From Runella sp. CRIBMP (GTDB lineage: Bacteria > Bacteroidota > Bacteroidia > Cytophagales > Spirosomataceae): 64,000 bases of DNA. Both the position numbers and the translations under genes were made by a program. Positions 43,923 through 53,299 of the stretch are shown one piece after another. Each line of letters opens with the position of its first letter. Positions within the stretch are counted from its first letter, which is position 1. The notes under the pieces are model-generated. The model saw only the letters and a program-made list of their open reading frames with translations, made no database searches and had not been told where the DNA came from. The stretch covers positions 434,001 through 498,000 of the forward strand of contig NZ_JAAAKZ010000001.1 in NCBI RefSeq assembly GCF_009905605.1, in the 5' to 3' direction.

Positions 43923-45170
43923 ATGGACAGAGATATACCCGAAGAAAACCAAAAAGAACAATCCCGCCGCCGTTGGCTTTGGATTGGCGTATTTGCCCTT
44001 GTTGTAGCGGGGGCTGTGTGGGGTTTACGCACCTCCTTGAGCAATTCTGTAAACAAAATTGACCTTCGACTCGCAACTGCCGAAATCGGAAATGTTGAGA
44101 ATACACTTACGGCCTCGGGCGAGATTCAACCTGATTTTGAAGCTGTAATTACGAGCCCGATTACGGCGGTTATCCAACAAATCTACCTTGATGCGGGGGC
44201 TTCTGTCAAGAACGGCGATAAGATTCTGGAGTTGGATAAGGAGTTCACGCAGTTGAATTTCGAAAAAATGAAAGACGAGCTTGAACTCAAACGCAATGGT
44301 ATCGTCAAACTGCGTTGGGAGTTGGAGAAGAGCTTTTATGATTTAAAAATAAATGACTCTATTAAGGTTCTAAAAATCAATAGTTTACGTGCCGATATTG
44401 AAAATGCCAAACGATTGTTTAAAGCAGGTGGCGGCACGCGCGAAAATATAGACCAAGCCGAGCAAAATCTGCGTATTGCACAATTGGAAAAGCGACAGCT
44501 TGAAAACGATATTCGCATCAAACAACAAACGATGCGGGCCGACATTCGCGAGTCTGAAATTGGCGCGCAAATCAAAGAAAAAGACCTTCAAGAACTCCAA
44601 CGCAAACTCCAGCAAGCCAATATCATTGCCAACCGCACTGGAGTGCTTACTTACGTCAACAAAAACATTGGCTCAAAGGTCGCCGAAGGTGAAGTGTTGG
44701 CTCGGTTGGCAGATTTGGGTGGATTTAAAGTAATTGGCTCTATATCTGATAATTATGCTGACCTCATTCGGGTTGGAATGCCTGTGGTAGTACGCATCAA
44801 CGATACGCAATTGCGCGGTACACTTACGAATATCCTGCCTTCGGTTCAGAACAATATCGTCAATTTTGACGTGCAACTTGATGATAAAGCTAATAAACTG
44901 CTGCGCCCGAAGATGAAAGTAGAAGTGTATCCGGTGACAGATGCCCATAACCAAGTGGTACGAGTGGCCAACGGCGCAGGCTTTACGGGTACACCTGTGC
45001 AAGATGTCTTTGTCCTTCGTCCCGACGGAAAAGCTGAGCGCAGAACCGTAAAAATCGGGTTGGCTAATTTTGACTTTGTTGAAGTAAAAGAGGGTATTCG
45101 CGCTGGAGAACGTGTAATCGTCTCGGATATGAGCAAGTATAAGAATATCAAGGAGTTGGAGATAAAATAA
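43923..45170 (+). CDS. HlyD/RND-type periplasmic adaptor of an efflux system
   Basis: About 415 residues from the ATG at 43923; the frame runs to a TTG at 43860, which adds 21 residues. An N-terminal membrane anchor (RRRWLWIGVFALVVAGAVWGL) is followed by the lipoyl-like half-motif (ASGEIQPDFEAVITSP), a coiled-coil hairpin (ELKRNGIVKLRWEL ... LRIAQLEKRQLENDIR) and the second lipoyl half (NRTGVLTYVNKNIGSKVAEGE). It joins an inner-membrane MacB-type pump to the TolC-like channel encoded next. It is the first gene of a run through to the response regulator. Confidence 0.9.
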   Translation: MDRDIPEENQKEQSRRRWLWIGVFALVVAGAVWGLRTSLSNSVNKIDLRLATAEIGNVENTLTASGEIQPDFEAVITSPITAVIQQIYLDAGASVKNGDKILELDKEFTQLNFEKMKDELELKRNGIVKLRWELEKSFYDLKINDSIKVLKINSLRADIENAKRLFKAGGGTRENIDQAEQNLRIAQLEKRQLENDIRIKQQTMRADIRESEIGAQIKEKDLQELQRKLQQANIIANRTGVLTYVNKNIGSKVAEGEVLARLADLGGFKVIGSISDNYADLIRVGMPVVVRINDTQLRGTLTNILPSVQNNIVNFDVQLDDKANKLLRPKMKVEVYPVTDAHNQVVRVANGAGFTGTPVQDVFVLRPDGKAERRTVKIGLANFDFVEVKEGIRAGERVIVSDMSKYKNIKELEIK

Positions 45171-45223
45171 GGTCACATTATGCAGAGGCAGGCCTTGCGC
45201 TTGCCCATTTGAACGAAATAGCC

Positions 45224-46729
45224 ATGAATAAAATATGTTTATGTAGAACCCGTCACTGGCGAATAATACAGGCACAAGAGGTCTGTCGTCTGGGTGTACA
45301 ATTACTTGTCTTTTTCTTCTTTTTGTCAATAGTGACACATGCCCAAACGACTCAGTTAACGCTTTCAGAAGTGGTAGAAATGGCCAAAAATCAATCTATT
45401 TCAGCGCGTCAAGCGTCTACTACCAAAGAAACAAAGTATTGGGAATACCGCACTTTCTTGTCAAACTACAAGCCGCAATTAACGTTAAGCGGGAATCTGC
45501 CCGCGTTTAGCCGGTCGTTTATTGAGGTACGTCAGCCTGACGGGACGATTCAGTTTCAGCCCATTCGTAATAACAATTCGTCGCTAAATCTTTCGCTGAG
45601 TCAGAGCATCGCCGCCACGGGTGGAAGTATTTATGCCACCTCACAATTGCAGCGATTTGATGATTTTGACCGAAAAAATACCCTCTACAACGGGACTCCC
45701 TTCGCTGTTGGGTATTTGCAGCCGTTGCTGCGTTTCAATTCGTTTAAATGGGATAAGAAAATCGAGCCACTTAAGTTCAACGAAAGTCAACAAACTTACA
45801 TCGAATCATTGGAGCAGATTGCGTTGCGGGCCAGTGGGTTATTCTTTGATTTGCTGTTGGCGCAGGTCAATTTACAGATTGCCGAAACCAATTTGACCAA
45901 TACCCAAAACATTCTGAAAGTGGCCAATGAAAAGTATGAATTGGGTAAGAATACGCGCAACGAAATACTGCAATTACAACTCGAATTGCTCAAAGCGCTA
46001 AAGGCGGTAGGTGTCTCAAAACGTGACTTGGAAGTGGCTTCGTTGAACTTAAAAGCCTACATTGGCCTACAGGCAGAAGGAAAAATAGAGTTACAAACAC
46101 CCACTCAACCCGCCGCGCTGACGCTTTCGTCCGAGAGGGCCATTGAGCAAGCGTTTGCTAACCGTTCCGATGCGATTGCGTTTGGCCGAAGAACACTGGA
46201 AGCCGAACGGGCGGTGGCAAAAGCCAAAGGCGATAATGGCCTCAATGCCACCCTCACCGCTACCTTGGGTTTTTCAAACCGTGGTATTACGGTGCCCGAA
46301 TTGTACCGTAAACCCCAAGACCAACAAACGGTAGAATTACAATTGGACATTCCGATTTTGGACTGGGGGCGTTCTAAATCCCGTACCAAAACCGCCGAAG
46401 CCCAGCGCCAACTAACTCAGTACACAGTTGAGCAGGATAAACAGAATTTTCAACAGGAAATTTATACCCAAGTTACGCTGTTTGAAATGCTCCGCGACCA
46501 ACTTTCACTCACCGTTCAGGCTGATAGTATTGCGTCGGAAAAGTACCGAATTGCGCAAGATAGGTACGTGTTGGGCAATCTGAGCATCACCGATTTAAGT
46601 ATTTCGTTTACCGAAAAAGACCAAGCCAAACGCGATTATATTTATGCCCTACGCGACTATTGGGGGGCTTACTACAAGCTGCGGCAATTGACATTATATG
46701 ATTTTGAAACAGAAAGCAAATTGAAATAA
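45224..46729 (+). CDS. TolC-family outer-membrane efflux channel
   Basis: About 501 residues from the ATG at 45224; a TTG at 45209 is also in frame. A Sec-type signal follows an unusually long, Arg-containing start (LLVFFFFLSIVTHAQ). The mature part has two OEP repeats, each with a long helical hairpin (IAETNLTNTQNILKVANEKYELGKNTRNEILQLQLELL and ERAVAKAKGDNGLNATL). The tail includes YRIAQDRYVLGNLSITDLSI. It forms the trimeric outer-membrane duct. It lies between the adaptor and the ATPase genes. Confidence 0.88.
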   Translation: MNKICLCRTRHWRIIQAQEVCRLGVQLLVFFFFLSIVTHAQTTQLTLSEVVEMAKNQSISARQASTTKETKYWEYRTFLSNYKPQLTLSGNLPAFSRSFIEVRQPDGTIQFQPIRNNNSSLNLSLSQSIAATGGSIYATSQLQRFDDFDRKNTLYNGTPFAVGYLQPLLRFNSFKWDKKIEPLKFNESQQTYIESLEQIALRASGLFFDLLLAQVNLQIAETNLTNTQNILKVANEKYELGKNTRNEILQLQLELLKALKAVGVSKRDLEVASLNLKAYIGLQAEGKIELQTPTQPAALTLSSERAIEQAFANRSDAIAFGRRTLEAERAVAKAKGDNGLNATLTATLGFSNRGITVPELYRKPQDQQTVELQLDIPILDWGRSKSRTKTAEAQRQLTQYTVEQDKQNFQQEIYTQVTLFEMLRDQLSLTVQADSIASEKYRIAQDRYVLGNLSITDLSISFTEKDQAKRDYIYALRDYWGAYYKLRQLTLYDFETESKLK

Positions 46730-46732
46730 ACC

Positions 46733-47398
46733 ATGATACATTTAAAGAACATCGAAAAGGTCTATCGGACAGCCACGGTAGAAACAGTTGCGCTCAATAA
46801 CATCAATTTGAGCGTTGAAAAAGGAGAATTTGTTTCCATTATGGGCCCGTCGGGTTGCGGAAAAAGCACGTTGCTCAACATCATCGGGCTATTGGATGAG
46901 CCGTCGAAGGGTAAAGTAGAAATTGGTGGAAAACACACCAATGGGTTGCCTGACAGTCAGTTGGCGCACTTTCGCAATCAAACATTGGGCTTTATTTTTC
47001 AGAGTTTTCACCTGATTAATGATTTACCAGTATTGGATAACGTAGAGTTGCCACTTTTGTACCGCAAGGTTTCGAGCAGCGAGCGCCGCCGCTTGGCGAG
47101 CGAAGCGCTCGAAAAAGTAGGACTCAGCAACCGAATGAAGCATTATCCCAATCAACTTTCGGGGGGACAAAAACAGCGGGTGGCGATTGCAAGGGCCATT
47201 GTGGGGCAGCCGCAGATTATTTTGGCCGATGAGCCTACGGGCAATTTGGACAGCAACATGGGCAACGAAATCATGGACATCTTGACTACGCTCAATCAAC
47301 GTGACAAAGCCACCATCATCATGGTAACCCACGATGAAAACATGGCCAAACGTACGCATCGCTTAATTAGATTATTTGACGGTTCACAAGTTTCCTAA
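46733..47398 (+). CDS. MacB/LolD-type ABC transporter ATPase
   Basis: 221 residues. Walker [10 protein letters not shown], the ABC signature [15 protein letters not shown] and Walker [13 protein letters not shown], followed by the H-loop VTHDE, are intact. It has the size of a single-domain LolD/MacB-like ATPase and pairs with the two permeases encoded after it. It begins three bases after the TolC-like stop, so they are translated together. It drives export of a peptide, macrolide or lipoprotein; the substrate is unknown. Confidence 0.95.
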   Translation: MIHLKNIEKVYRTATVETVALNNINLSVEKGEFVSIMGPSGCGKSTLLNIIGLLDEPSKGKVEIGGKHTNGLPDSQLAHFRNQTLGFIFQSFHLINDLPVLDNVELPLLYRKVSSSERRRLASEALEKVGLSNRMKHYPNQLSGGQKQRVAIARAIVGQPQIILADEPTGNLDSNMGNEIMDILTTLNQRDKATIIMVTHDENMAKRTHRLIRLFDGSQVS

Positions 47399-47400
47399 TC

Positions 47401-48651
47401 ATGCTGCTCAACTACCTCAAAATCACCTTTGCCGTGCTGCAACGTCGAAAGTTTTTCACGTTTATCAGCCTGTTCGGCATCAGTTTGACGCTCACTATTT
47501 TGGTGGTGGCTACGGCCTTTATTGACCACTTGATTGCGGCGGGCTATCCCGAAATCAACCGCGACCGCTCTTTGTATATCTGGAATGTAAAGGAGAAAGA
47601 TACCAAAAACCAAGGCCAAAGCTCGGGCCCTATCAGCTTTTCGTTCATCAATACTTACGTTCGGTCGCTCAAAACACCCGCTAAGATTGCCGCGGTGTCG
47701 ATGCCAAGTACCATCAATATTTACCTCAATAACCATAAGCTGAATGTCCGCTATCGGTACACAGATAGTAATTTTTGGGAGGTTACTTCCTTTGATTTTT
47801 TGGAAGGGAAAAATTACACCGAACAAAACATCGCCAACAACGACTATGTGGTGGTTATCAACGATTACGTCCGCGACGAATACGTGGGCAAAGGCCAGCC
47901 AGCGGTGGGAAAAATGATTGAAATCGACAACGTCAATTACCGCATCATAGGGGTAGTACGCGGTTGTCCCATTACCCGGATTCACGTTTCATCGGATTTG
48001 TATTTTCCGTACAATACCTCCAAGGCTGATTTAAAAAAGGTAGAATTACGGGGTAACTTTGCCGCGATAATCCTCCCCAATACGCCTTCGGATATCCCTA
48101 AAATACAGACCGAATTCAACGTTGTAGCTTCAAAAATTAAATTGACTGACACTGGCGATAAATGGTTTAAGCCCGATAAACTGTATGTTTCTGCCGATTC
48201 TTACATTACCAGTTTTACCCGTCAGTTTAAGGGCGATGGTGAAGACGACGGTGTGGGGTATTTTTTTACCATTGTGCTCGGAATCGCCTTGTTATTCATG
48301 TCTTTGCCCGCCATCAACTTGGTCAACATCAACATGAGCCGTATCATGGAGCGGGCTTCGGAGATTGGCATTCGGAAGGCTTTCGGGGCTTCGTCCAAAA
48401 CCTTGGTGATGCAGTTTGTGATTGAGAATATTATTTTGACGCTCATTGGCGGAGTGATTGCGGTTTTTCTGTCGCTGGGAGTTATTTACTATCTAAACAA
48501 CAGCAACTTAATCGCCTATATTGATTTGAGTTTCAACTGGAAAGTTTTTTCTGTTGCCATTTTTGTCAGCTTGCTGTTTGGGCTTTTATCAGGGGTTTAC
48601 CCTGCCTGGCGGATGTCAAAATTACAAGTTGTGGAAGCCCTTAAAAATTAA
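47401..48651 (+). CDS. MacB-type ABC permease (FtsX family), first subunit
   Basis: 416 residues. An N-terminal membrane helix (FTFISLFGISLTLTILVVATAF) is followed by a large periplasmic MacB_PCD-like domain, then three C-terminal helices with IGIRKAFGASSKTLVMQFVIENIILTLIGG, the FtsX signature. It starts two bases after the ATPase stop. With the next gene it forms a heterodimeric MacB-like pump of the mechanotransmission type. Confidence 0.92.
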   Translation: MLLNYLKITFAVLQRRKFFTFISLFGISLTLTILVVATAFIDHLIAAGYPEINRDRSLYIWNVKEKDTKNQGQSSGPISFSFINTYVRSLKTPAKIAAVSMPSTINIYLNNHKLNVRYRYTDSNFWEVTSFDFLEGKNYTEQNIANNDYVVVINDYVRDEYVGKGQPAVGKMIEIDNVNYRIIGVVRGCPITRIHVSSDLYFPYNTSKADLKKVELRGNFAAIILPNTPSDIPKIQTEFNVVASKIKLTDTGDKWFKPDKLYVSADSYITSFTRQFKGDGEDDGVGYFFTIVLGIALLFMSLPAINLVNINMSRIMERASEIGIRKAFGASSKTLVMQFVIENIILTLIGGVIAVFLSLGVIYYLNNSNLIAYIDLSFNWKVFSVAIFVSLLFGLLSGVYPAWRMSKLQVVEALKN

Positions 48652-48657
48652 AAAGCC

Positions 48658-49833
48658 ATGTTAAAACACTTATTTAAGCTCATCTGGAAACGGAAAAAGA
48701 TGAACTCTTTGATGATGTTCGAAATATTCTTTTCCTTTCTTATTTTGTTTGCGGTCTGGACGCTCGGTATCTATAACTACCGAAACTACGCCCAGCCTTC
48801 GGGTCTCGAAACCGACAATGTTTGGGTTGCTTTTTTTAACTTTAATGCACCCAACGACACCATCAAAGCCGAATACCAAGAATTGGTTCGGCAGCAATTG
48901 ACGCGCTATCGGACGGTGCATAGCTTTGCTTTTACCAGCTCTAACGCTCCGTTTACCTTCAGTTCTATGAACAACAATGTGGAGTACAACAAAAAGACCA
49001 CGATGAGCGAAATCATGAGGGTTGAGCCTGATTTTCCGAAGGTGATGAATATGCAGATTTCTGAAGGGCGTTGGTTTAATGAGACAGATAAAGCGGGCAA
49101 TTATCGTCCTATCGTCATTACGCGTCACTTGAAGGAAGAACTGTTTGGCAATGAAAGTGCGATAGGGAAAACGTTGGGCAATGGTGAGGGGGCAGGCGCA
49201 AACGACCCTAAAATGAAAGTAGTCGGTGTGGTGGATTATTTTAAACACAAAGATGACTTTCAGAAGCTTTCCAGCTGCATATTTCAGCCCTCTGAGCGAT
49301 GGGATGATACAATGGTGATGAAGGTACAAGCAGGCAGTGGGGCGGAATTGGAAGCCCAAATCTCGAAGGAAGTGGCGCGCTTGGGCAAAGATTGGTCAAT
49401 CGAAATTCAGCAGATGAACAACATGAAATCCAACCGCAACAATCTTGTGCTAGTGCCCGTCCTGATTTTATTGATTGTGTGCAGTTTCTTGGTGTTCAAC
49501 GTTGCCTTAGGACTGTTTGGGGTGCTATTCCAAACCATCAGCCGCCGCAAGCAAGAAATCGGCGTACGCCGTGCCATGGGGGCTACGCAGGGAGCTATCT
49601 TATGGCATTTTATTGGCGAAACCGCAGTTATTGCTACTTTTGGGCTTATTTTAGGCGTCTTTTTTGCGGTTCAATTTCCCTTGCTGAATGTGTTTGATGT
49701 AGAGGCAGGAGTATATTTATTAGGAATTTTAATGGCCGTCATTTCGGTTTATGTGTTAGTCAGCATTTGCGCTTTTTATCCGAGTCGTCAGGCTTCTGTG
49801 ATGCAGCCAGCGATCGTTTTGCATGAAGAATAA
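48658..49833 (+). CDS. MacB-type ABC permease (FtsX family), second subunit
   Basis: 391 residues. It has the same layout as the previous gene: one N-terminal helix (LMMFEIFFSFLILFAVWTLGIY), a periplasmic domain, and three C-terminal helices with QEIGVRRAMGATQGAILWHFIGETAVIATFG. The two permeases are clearly paralogous but diverged, so the pump is probably a heterodimer. It ends two bases before the response-regulator start, so efflux and regulation are in one unit. Confidence 0.92.
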   Translation: MLKHLFKLIWKRKKMNSLMMFEIFFSFLILFAVWTLGIYNYRNYAQPSGLETDNVWVAFFNFNAPNDTIKAEYQELVRQQLTRYRTVHSFAFTSSNAPFTFSSMNNNVEYNKKTTMSEIMRVEPDFPKVMNMQISEGRWFNETDKAGNYRPIVITRHLKEELFGNESAIGKTLGNGEGAGANDPKMKVVGVVDYFKHKDDFQKLSSCIFQPSERWDDTMVMKVQAGSGAELEAQISKEVARLGKDWSIEIQQMNNMKSNRNNLVLVPVLILLIVCSFLVFNVALGLFGVLFQTISRRKQEIGVRRAMGATQGAILWHFIGETAVIATFGLILGVFFAVQFPLLNVFDVEAGVYLLGILMAVISVYVLVSICAFYPSRQASVMQPAIVLHEE

Positions 49834-49835
49834 GT

Positions 49836-51278
49836 ATGATTTTAATCGTTGATGATGATATTGCCGTTCGAACTTCTCTTTCGCTGCTGATGCGCAAAGA
49901 GAAGTTCGACGTGGCAACGGCCCAAACACCCGAAGAAGCTCTCATTCATTTGACTGAAAATGTGATTGAATTGGTGTTGCTTGACATGAATTTTTCTAAC
50001 GACACCTCTGGAAATGATGGTTTGAATCTGCTCGCTCAAATCAGACAACAAGATGCACACGTACCCGTGATTCTCATTACAGGTTGGGCTACGATTGATT
50101 TGGCCGTCAAAGGGATGAAAATCGGGGCGGCTGATTTTATCAGTAAACCGTGGCAAAATACGCATTTGATGCAGTCGGTCCGTACCGCATTGGCGTTGCG
50201 TGAGGCAAAAGGCAAAGATTTAGCGGCAAATGACCAAGCACCTAAAGAGGTGAATTCAGGGCAACGGGCGGCCAATCAGTCGGTCAGTCGTCGCCAACTA
50301 GACCGGCAGTACGATTTTGGGCAAATTATCGGGCAGTCGGAATCCATGTTGCAAATATTGGGTACCATTGGTAGGATAGCCACAACGGATGCCTCCGTAT
50401 TGATTATGGGTGAAAGTGGTACGGGGAAGGAGCTGATTGCGGAAGCCATCCACCAAAATAGCCAACGCGCCAAGCGCCCCTTTGTCAAGGTTAATTTGGG
50501 CGGGATTTCAACCAGTTTGTTTGAGTCTGAGATGTTTGGGCACATTCGCGGGGCGTTTACGGATGCGCGCTACGACCGCACGGGTCGCTTTGAATTAGCC
50601 AATCGCGGCACCATTTTCTTGGATGAAATCGGCGAACTGGATTTGAGCAGTCAGGTGAAATTGCTGCGTGTGTTGCAGGACCGAACCTTCGAAATATTGG
50701 GCAGTAGTAAGACCAAAACGCTGGATGTGCGCGTGGTGTGCGCTACCAATCGAAATCTGGAAGAAATGGTGGCGAAAGGTACGTTTCGGGAGGACTTGCT
50801 GTACCGCATCAACCTCATTACGATTCAGTTGCCGTCTTTGCGCCAGCGTCCGGATGACATTCCGCTGTTGGTCGATTTCTTTGTCAACAACCTACGCAGT
50901 ATATACAGCCGCCCGCATTTGGAAGTAAGCCGCGAGGCGCTAAAATGGCTTAAACAACTCAACTTGCCAGGCAATATTCGCCAACTCAAAAACCTGGTTG
51001 AACGGACGATTTTGGTCAGTAATAATGACATACTAGAAGTGGCCGATTTTGAGCAGAATTATCAGCCGCAATCTCGCCCCTCCGACCTCATATCTACGAA
51101 ATCCCCCCTTCCTGATGTAGGCAGCATGACGCTCGAAGAAATGGAAATCCAGATGATTCGGCGTGCGATGGAATTTCACCGGGGCAAAGTGGCCCGCGTA
51201 GCCAAAGCCCTAGGCCTAACGCGCTCGGCGTTGTACCGGCGGTTAGAAAAGTACAGTATTCCATTTGATGAGGAATAG
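49836..51278 (+). CDS. Sigma-54-dependent response regulator, NtrC type
   Basis: 480 residues. The receiver domain has the phosphorylation site VLLDMNF (Asp50). The AAA+ domain has Walker A GESGTGKE, the sigma-54 contact loop GAFTDA (residues 239-244), Walker B GTIFLDEIGELD and the RFREDLLYRIN sensor region. The C-terminal Fis-type helix-turn-helix includes GKVARVAKALGLTRSALYRRLEKY. The GAFTGA loop has Asp at the second Gly, a variant I have seen in Bacteroidota activators. The protein should turn on sigma-54 promoters, most likely the efflux operon. Its kinase is encoded at 51992-53287. Confidence 0.95.
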   Translation: MILIVDDDIAVRTSLSLLMRKEKFDVATAQTPEEALIHLTENVIELVLLDMNFSNDTSGNDGLNLLAQIRQQDAHVPVILITGWATIDLAVKGMKIGAADFISKPWQNTHLMQSVRTALALREAKGKDLAANDQAPKEVNSGQRAANQSVSRRQLDRQYDFGQIIGQSESMLQILGTIGRIATTDASVLIMGESGTGKELIAEAIHQNSQRAKRPFVKVNLGGISTSLFESEMFGHIRGAFTDARYDRTGRFELANRGTIFLDEIGELDLSSQVKLLRVLQDRTFEILGSSKTKTLDVRVVCATNRNLEEMVAKGTFREDLLYRINLITIQLPSLRQRPDDIPLLVDFFVNNLRSIYSRPHLEVSREALKWLKQLNLPGNIRQLKNLVERTILVSNNDILEVADFEQNYQPQSRPSDLISTKSPLPDVGSMTLEEMEIQMIRRAMEFHRGKVARVAKALGLTRSALYRRLEKYSIPFDEE

Positions 51279-51287
51279 CTGATTCCG

Positions 51288-51971
51288 TTATTTTAAAGGA
51301 TACTTCGCAAGCACGCCCGTAATCCCCGTTTTTTGATACCAATCATTAAAAACGAGCTCTAATTCGTTGACATCGAACGTCCCGAAATCTACTTCTCGAT
51401 AGGTTTTTACTTTTTGGAGAAACGCCTCGGGCTGTATAAAGGGTTTTCTGAAACGAACCACCGTCGAATGGGCCGTCTGAATGGCGTAGCGTTTATCGAT
51501 GGAATGTTGCAGCCCAGAGTTCTGAAAGCGTTGACGCAGGCCATTGCGTATTTTTTTCAATGCGTTGTCCAACGGAAAACCTTGGATAAGTAAACAACTC
51601 GGTGAAGCCGTAATACCCCTAAACTGTATTTTAAACGACTTTTGGGCAATTATCACTTCCTGAACCAATGCCACGTACTGGGTCGCATCAATGAGGGAAA
51701 GGCTAAAATTTTCGTAACATGAAATAATTGATAAAACGGTCAGATGAATATCCGTAATTGGATAGTAATATTGCTCAGGTTCTGATGCTTTGAGGTCACT
51801 GAGCATGGTTTCAATGGTCATTCTGACGTTTAGCGGGGCGCGCGCCAATAACGTAATGCCCCGGCGTGAATCCACGGGCGCGTCAATCATGGGGTCATAT
51901 TCATAATGCCCTGACTCAAACTGCTGAACCGAACGTGTCCATAACTGATGATAATGTTGTTCTAAATCCAT
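51288..51971 (-). CDS. 2H-phosphoesterase-like protein
   Basis: 227 residues. Two HxT/S motifs (DIHLTV and AHSTVV) are about 100 residues apart, as in the 2H superfamily (2'-5' RNA ligase and cyclic phosphodiesterase types). The surrounding strands fit that fold, though the protein is longer at the N-terminus (about 85 residues of unknown nature). Substrate could be RNA 2'-phosphate or a cyclic nucleotide. It sits on the opposite strand between a response regulator and its kinase, and its start is 20 bp from the kinase start. Confidence 0.7.
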   Translation of the reverse strand: MDLEQHYHQLWTRSVQQFESGHYEYDPMIDAPVDSRRGITLLARAPLNVRMTIETMLSDLKASEPEQYYYPITDIHLTVLSIISCYENFSLSLIDATQYVALVQEVIIAQKSFKIQFRGITASPSCLLIQGFPLDNALKKIRNGLRQRFQNSGLQHSIDKRYAIQTAHSTVVRFRKPFIQPEAFLQKVKTYREVDFGTFDVNELELVFNDWYQKTGITGVLAKYPLK

Positions 51972-51991
51972 TGGGTTTTGTGTTGTAACGC

Positions 51992-53287
51992 ATGGCTAAA
52001 TATATGAAACTAAGCACCAAATTCATTTCTTTCATTGTCATTATTCACTTGGTGGCGGTGGGATTGTCGTTGTATATTTTCCAAAAAGAGCCACTTTTTT
52101 TCATTGCTTCCGAGGTGTTTATTCTGTTTTCGCTGTTCATCGCTTGGCAATTGTACAACGAAATGATTCAGCCGCTCAATCTGCTTATGACGGGCGTAGA
52201 AGCTATCAAAGACCGTGATTTTAACGTTAAATTTCTAAAAACGGGAAAGTACGAAATGGACCGGCTCATTGAAATTTACAATCAGATGATTGACCAGTTG
52301 CGTACTGAGCGCACCCGGCAAGAGGAACAGCATTTTTTTCTTGAAAAACTGATTCACACCTCCCCCACGGGTATTTTGATGATGGATTTTGACGAAAATA
52401 TCACCGCCATCAATCCTAAAGCGCAGGCCATGCTGAGCATTCAGGCCGACGCCGTGCTGCACCGCGCGCTGTCGTCGATTGAGCATCCTGTTTTGCAGGC
52501 CTTGAGTCACTTAAAAACGGGGGAGTCACGGACGATAAATTTCAATGGGTTGGAAACCTATAAATGCCAAAAGGCGCATTTTATGGATCGGGGTTTTCCT
52601 CGTTATTTTATCATGTTGGAGGAATTGACAACCGAAATTCTGGCGGCCGAAAAAAACGCCTACGGCAAGGTAATCCGAATGATGGCGCACGAAGTCAACA
52701 ACTCGGTCGGGGCAGTAAATTCGATTTTGGATACGACCATTTCGTTGGAACAAAACCAACCCGACGTAACGGAAGCCCTGCAAGTAGCCCGTGACCGTAA
52801 CGAAAACCTCAACCAATTTATGCGACGTTTTGCTGACGTGGTTCGCTTGCCCATTCCGCACAAAGAGCCGCTGAACATAAGGGATTTAGTAATGAAAACA
52901 GCAAGCCTGATGTCGTCGGTGGCCAAACGCCAACAGATTCGGTTTGAATTTAATTTCAGTGACAATGATGTGATTATTGCGGCCGACGTTTCACAGATGG
53001 AACAAGTACTCATTAATATCATCAAAAACGCAATTGAGTCCATTGAAAATGACGGGACCATTACGTTCGAAACAACTCATCAGCCGCCTCAATTGCTAGT
53101 CATAGATACTGGGAAAGGTATCCAAAAAGGTATTGAAGAGCAGTTGTTTAGCCCTTTTTTTTCCACCAAACGCAACGGGCAGGGGGTCGGTCTCACGCTC
53201 ATTCGGGAGATTCTGGTCAATCATGGTTTCGGGCTTTCGCTCCACACCGAGCAGGAAGGAAAGACGGTGTTTCGGGTGCGATTTTGA
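51992..53287 (+). CDS. Sensor histidine kinase, partner of the sigma-54 response regulator
   Basis: 431 residues. Two N-terminal membrane segments (about 8-25 and 33-50), then a HAMP-like linker (IQPLNLLMTGVEAIKDRDFNVKF), a PAS-like domain (LIHTSPTGILMMDFDENITAINPKAQAML), the phosphoacceptor region MMAHEVNNSVGAVNSI (His233) and the ATP-binding N, G1 and G2 boxes (NIIKNAIES, DTGKGI, GQGVGLTLI). Only a small extracytoplasmic loop is present, so it may sense the membrane or an internal signal. It likely phosphorylates the regulator encoded at 49836-51278. Confidence 0.93.
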   Translation: MAKYMKLSTKFISFIVIIHLVAVGLSLYIFQKEPLFFIASEVFILFSLFIAWQLYNEMIQPLNLLMTGVEAIKDRDFNVKFLKTGKYEMDRLIEIYNQMIDQLRTERTRQEEQHFFLEKLIHTSPTGILMMDFDENITAINPKAQAMLSIQADAVLHRALSSIEHPVLQALSHLKTGESRTINFNGLETYKCQKAHFMDRGFPRYFIMLEELTTEILAAEKNAYGKVIRMMAHEVNNSVGAVNSILDTTISLEQNQPDVTEALQVARDRNENLNQFMRRFADVVRLPIPHKEPLNIRDLVMKTASLMSSVAKRQQIRFEFNFSDNDVIIAADVSQMEQVLINIIKNAIESIENDGTITFETTHQPPQLLVIDTGKGIQKGIEEQLFSPFFSTKRNGQGVGLTLIREILVNHGFGLSLHTEQEGKTVFRVRF

Positions 53288-53299
53288 GGCGGGGAAACC

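Noticed and set aside
44673-45338. 221-residue reading frame on the minus strand
   Set aside because: It overlaps the adaptor and TolC genes fully and has no family signature.
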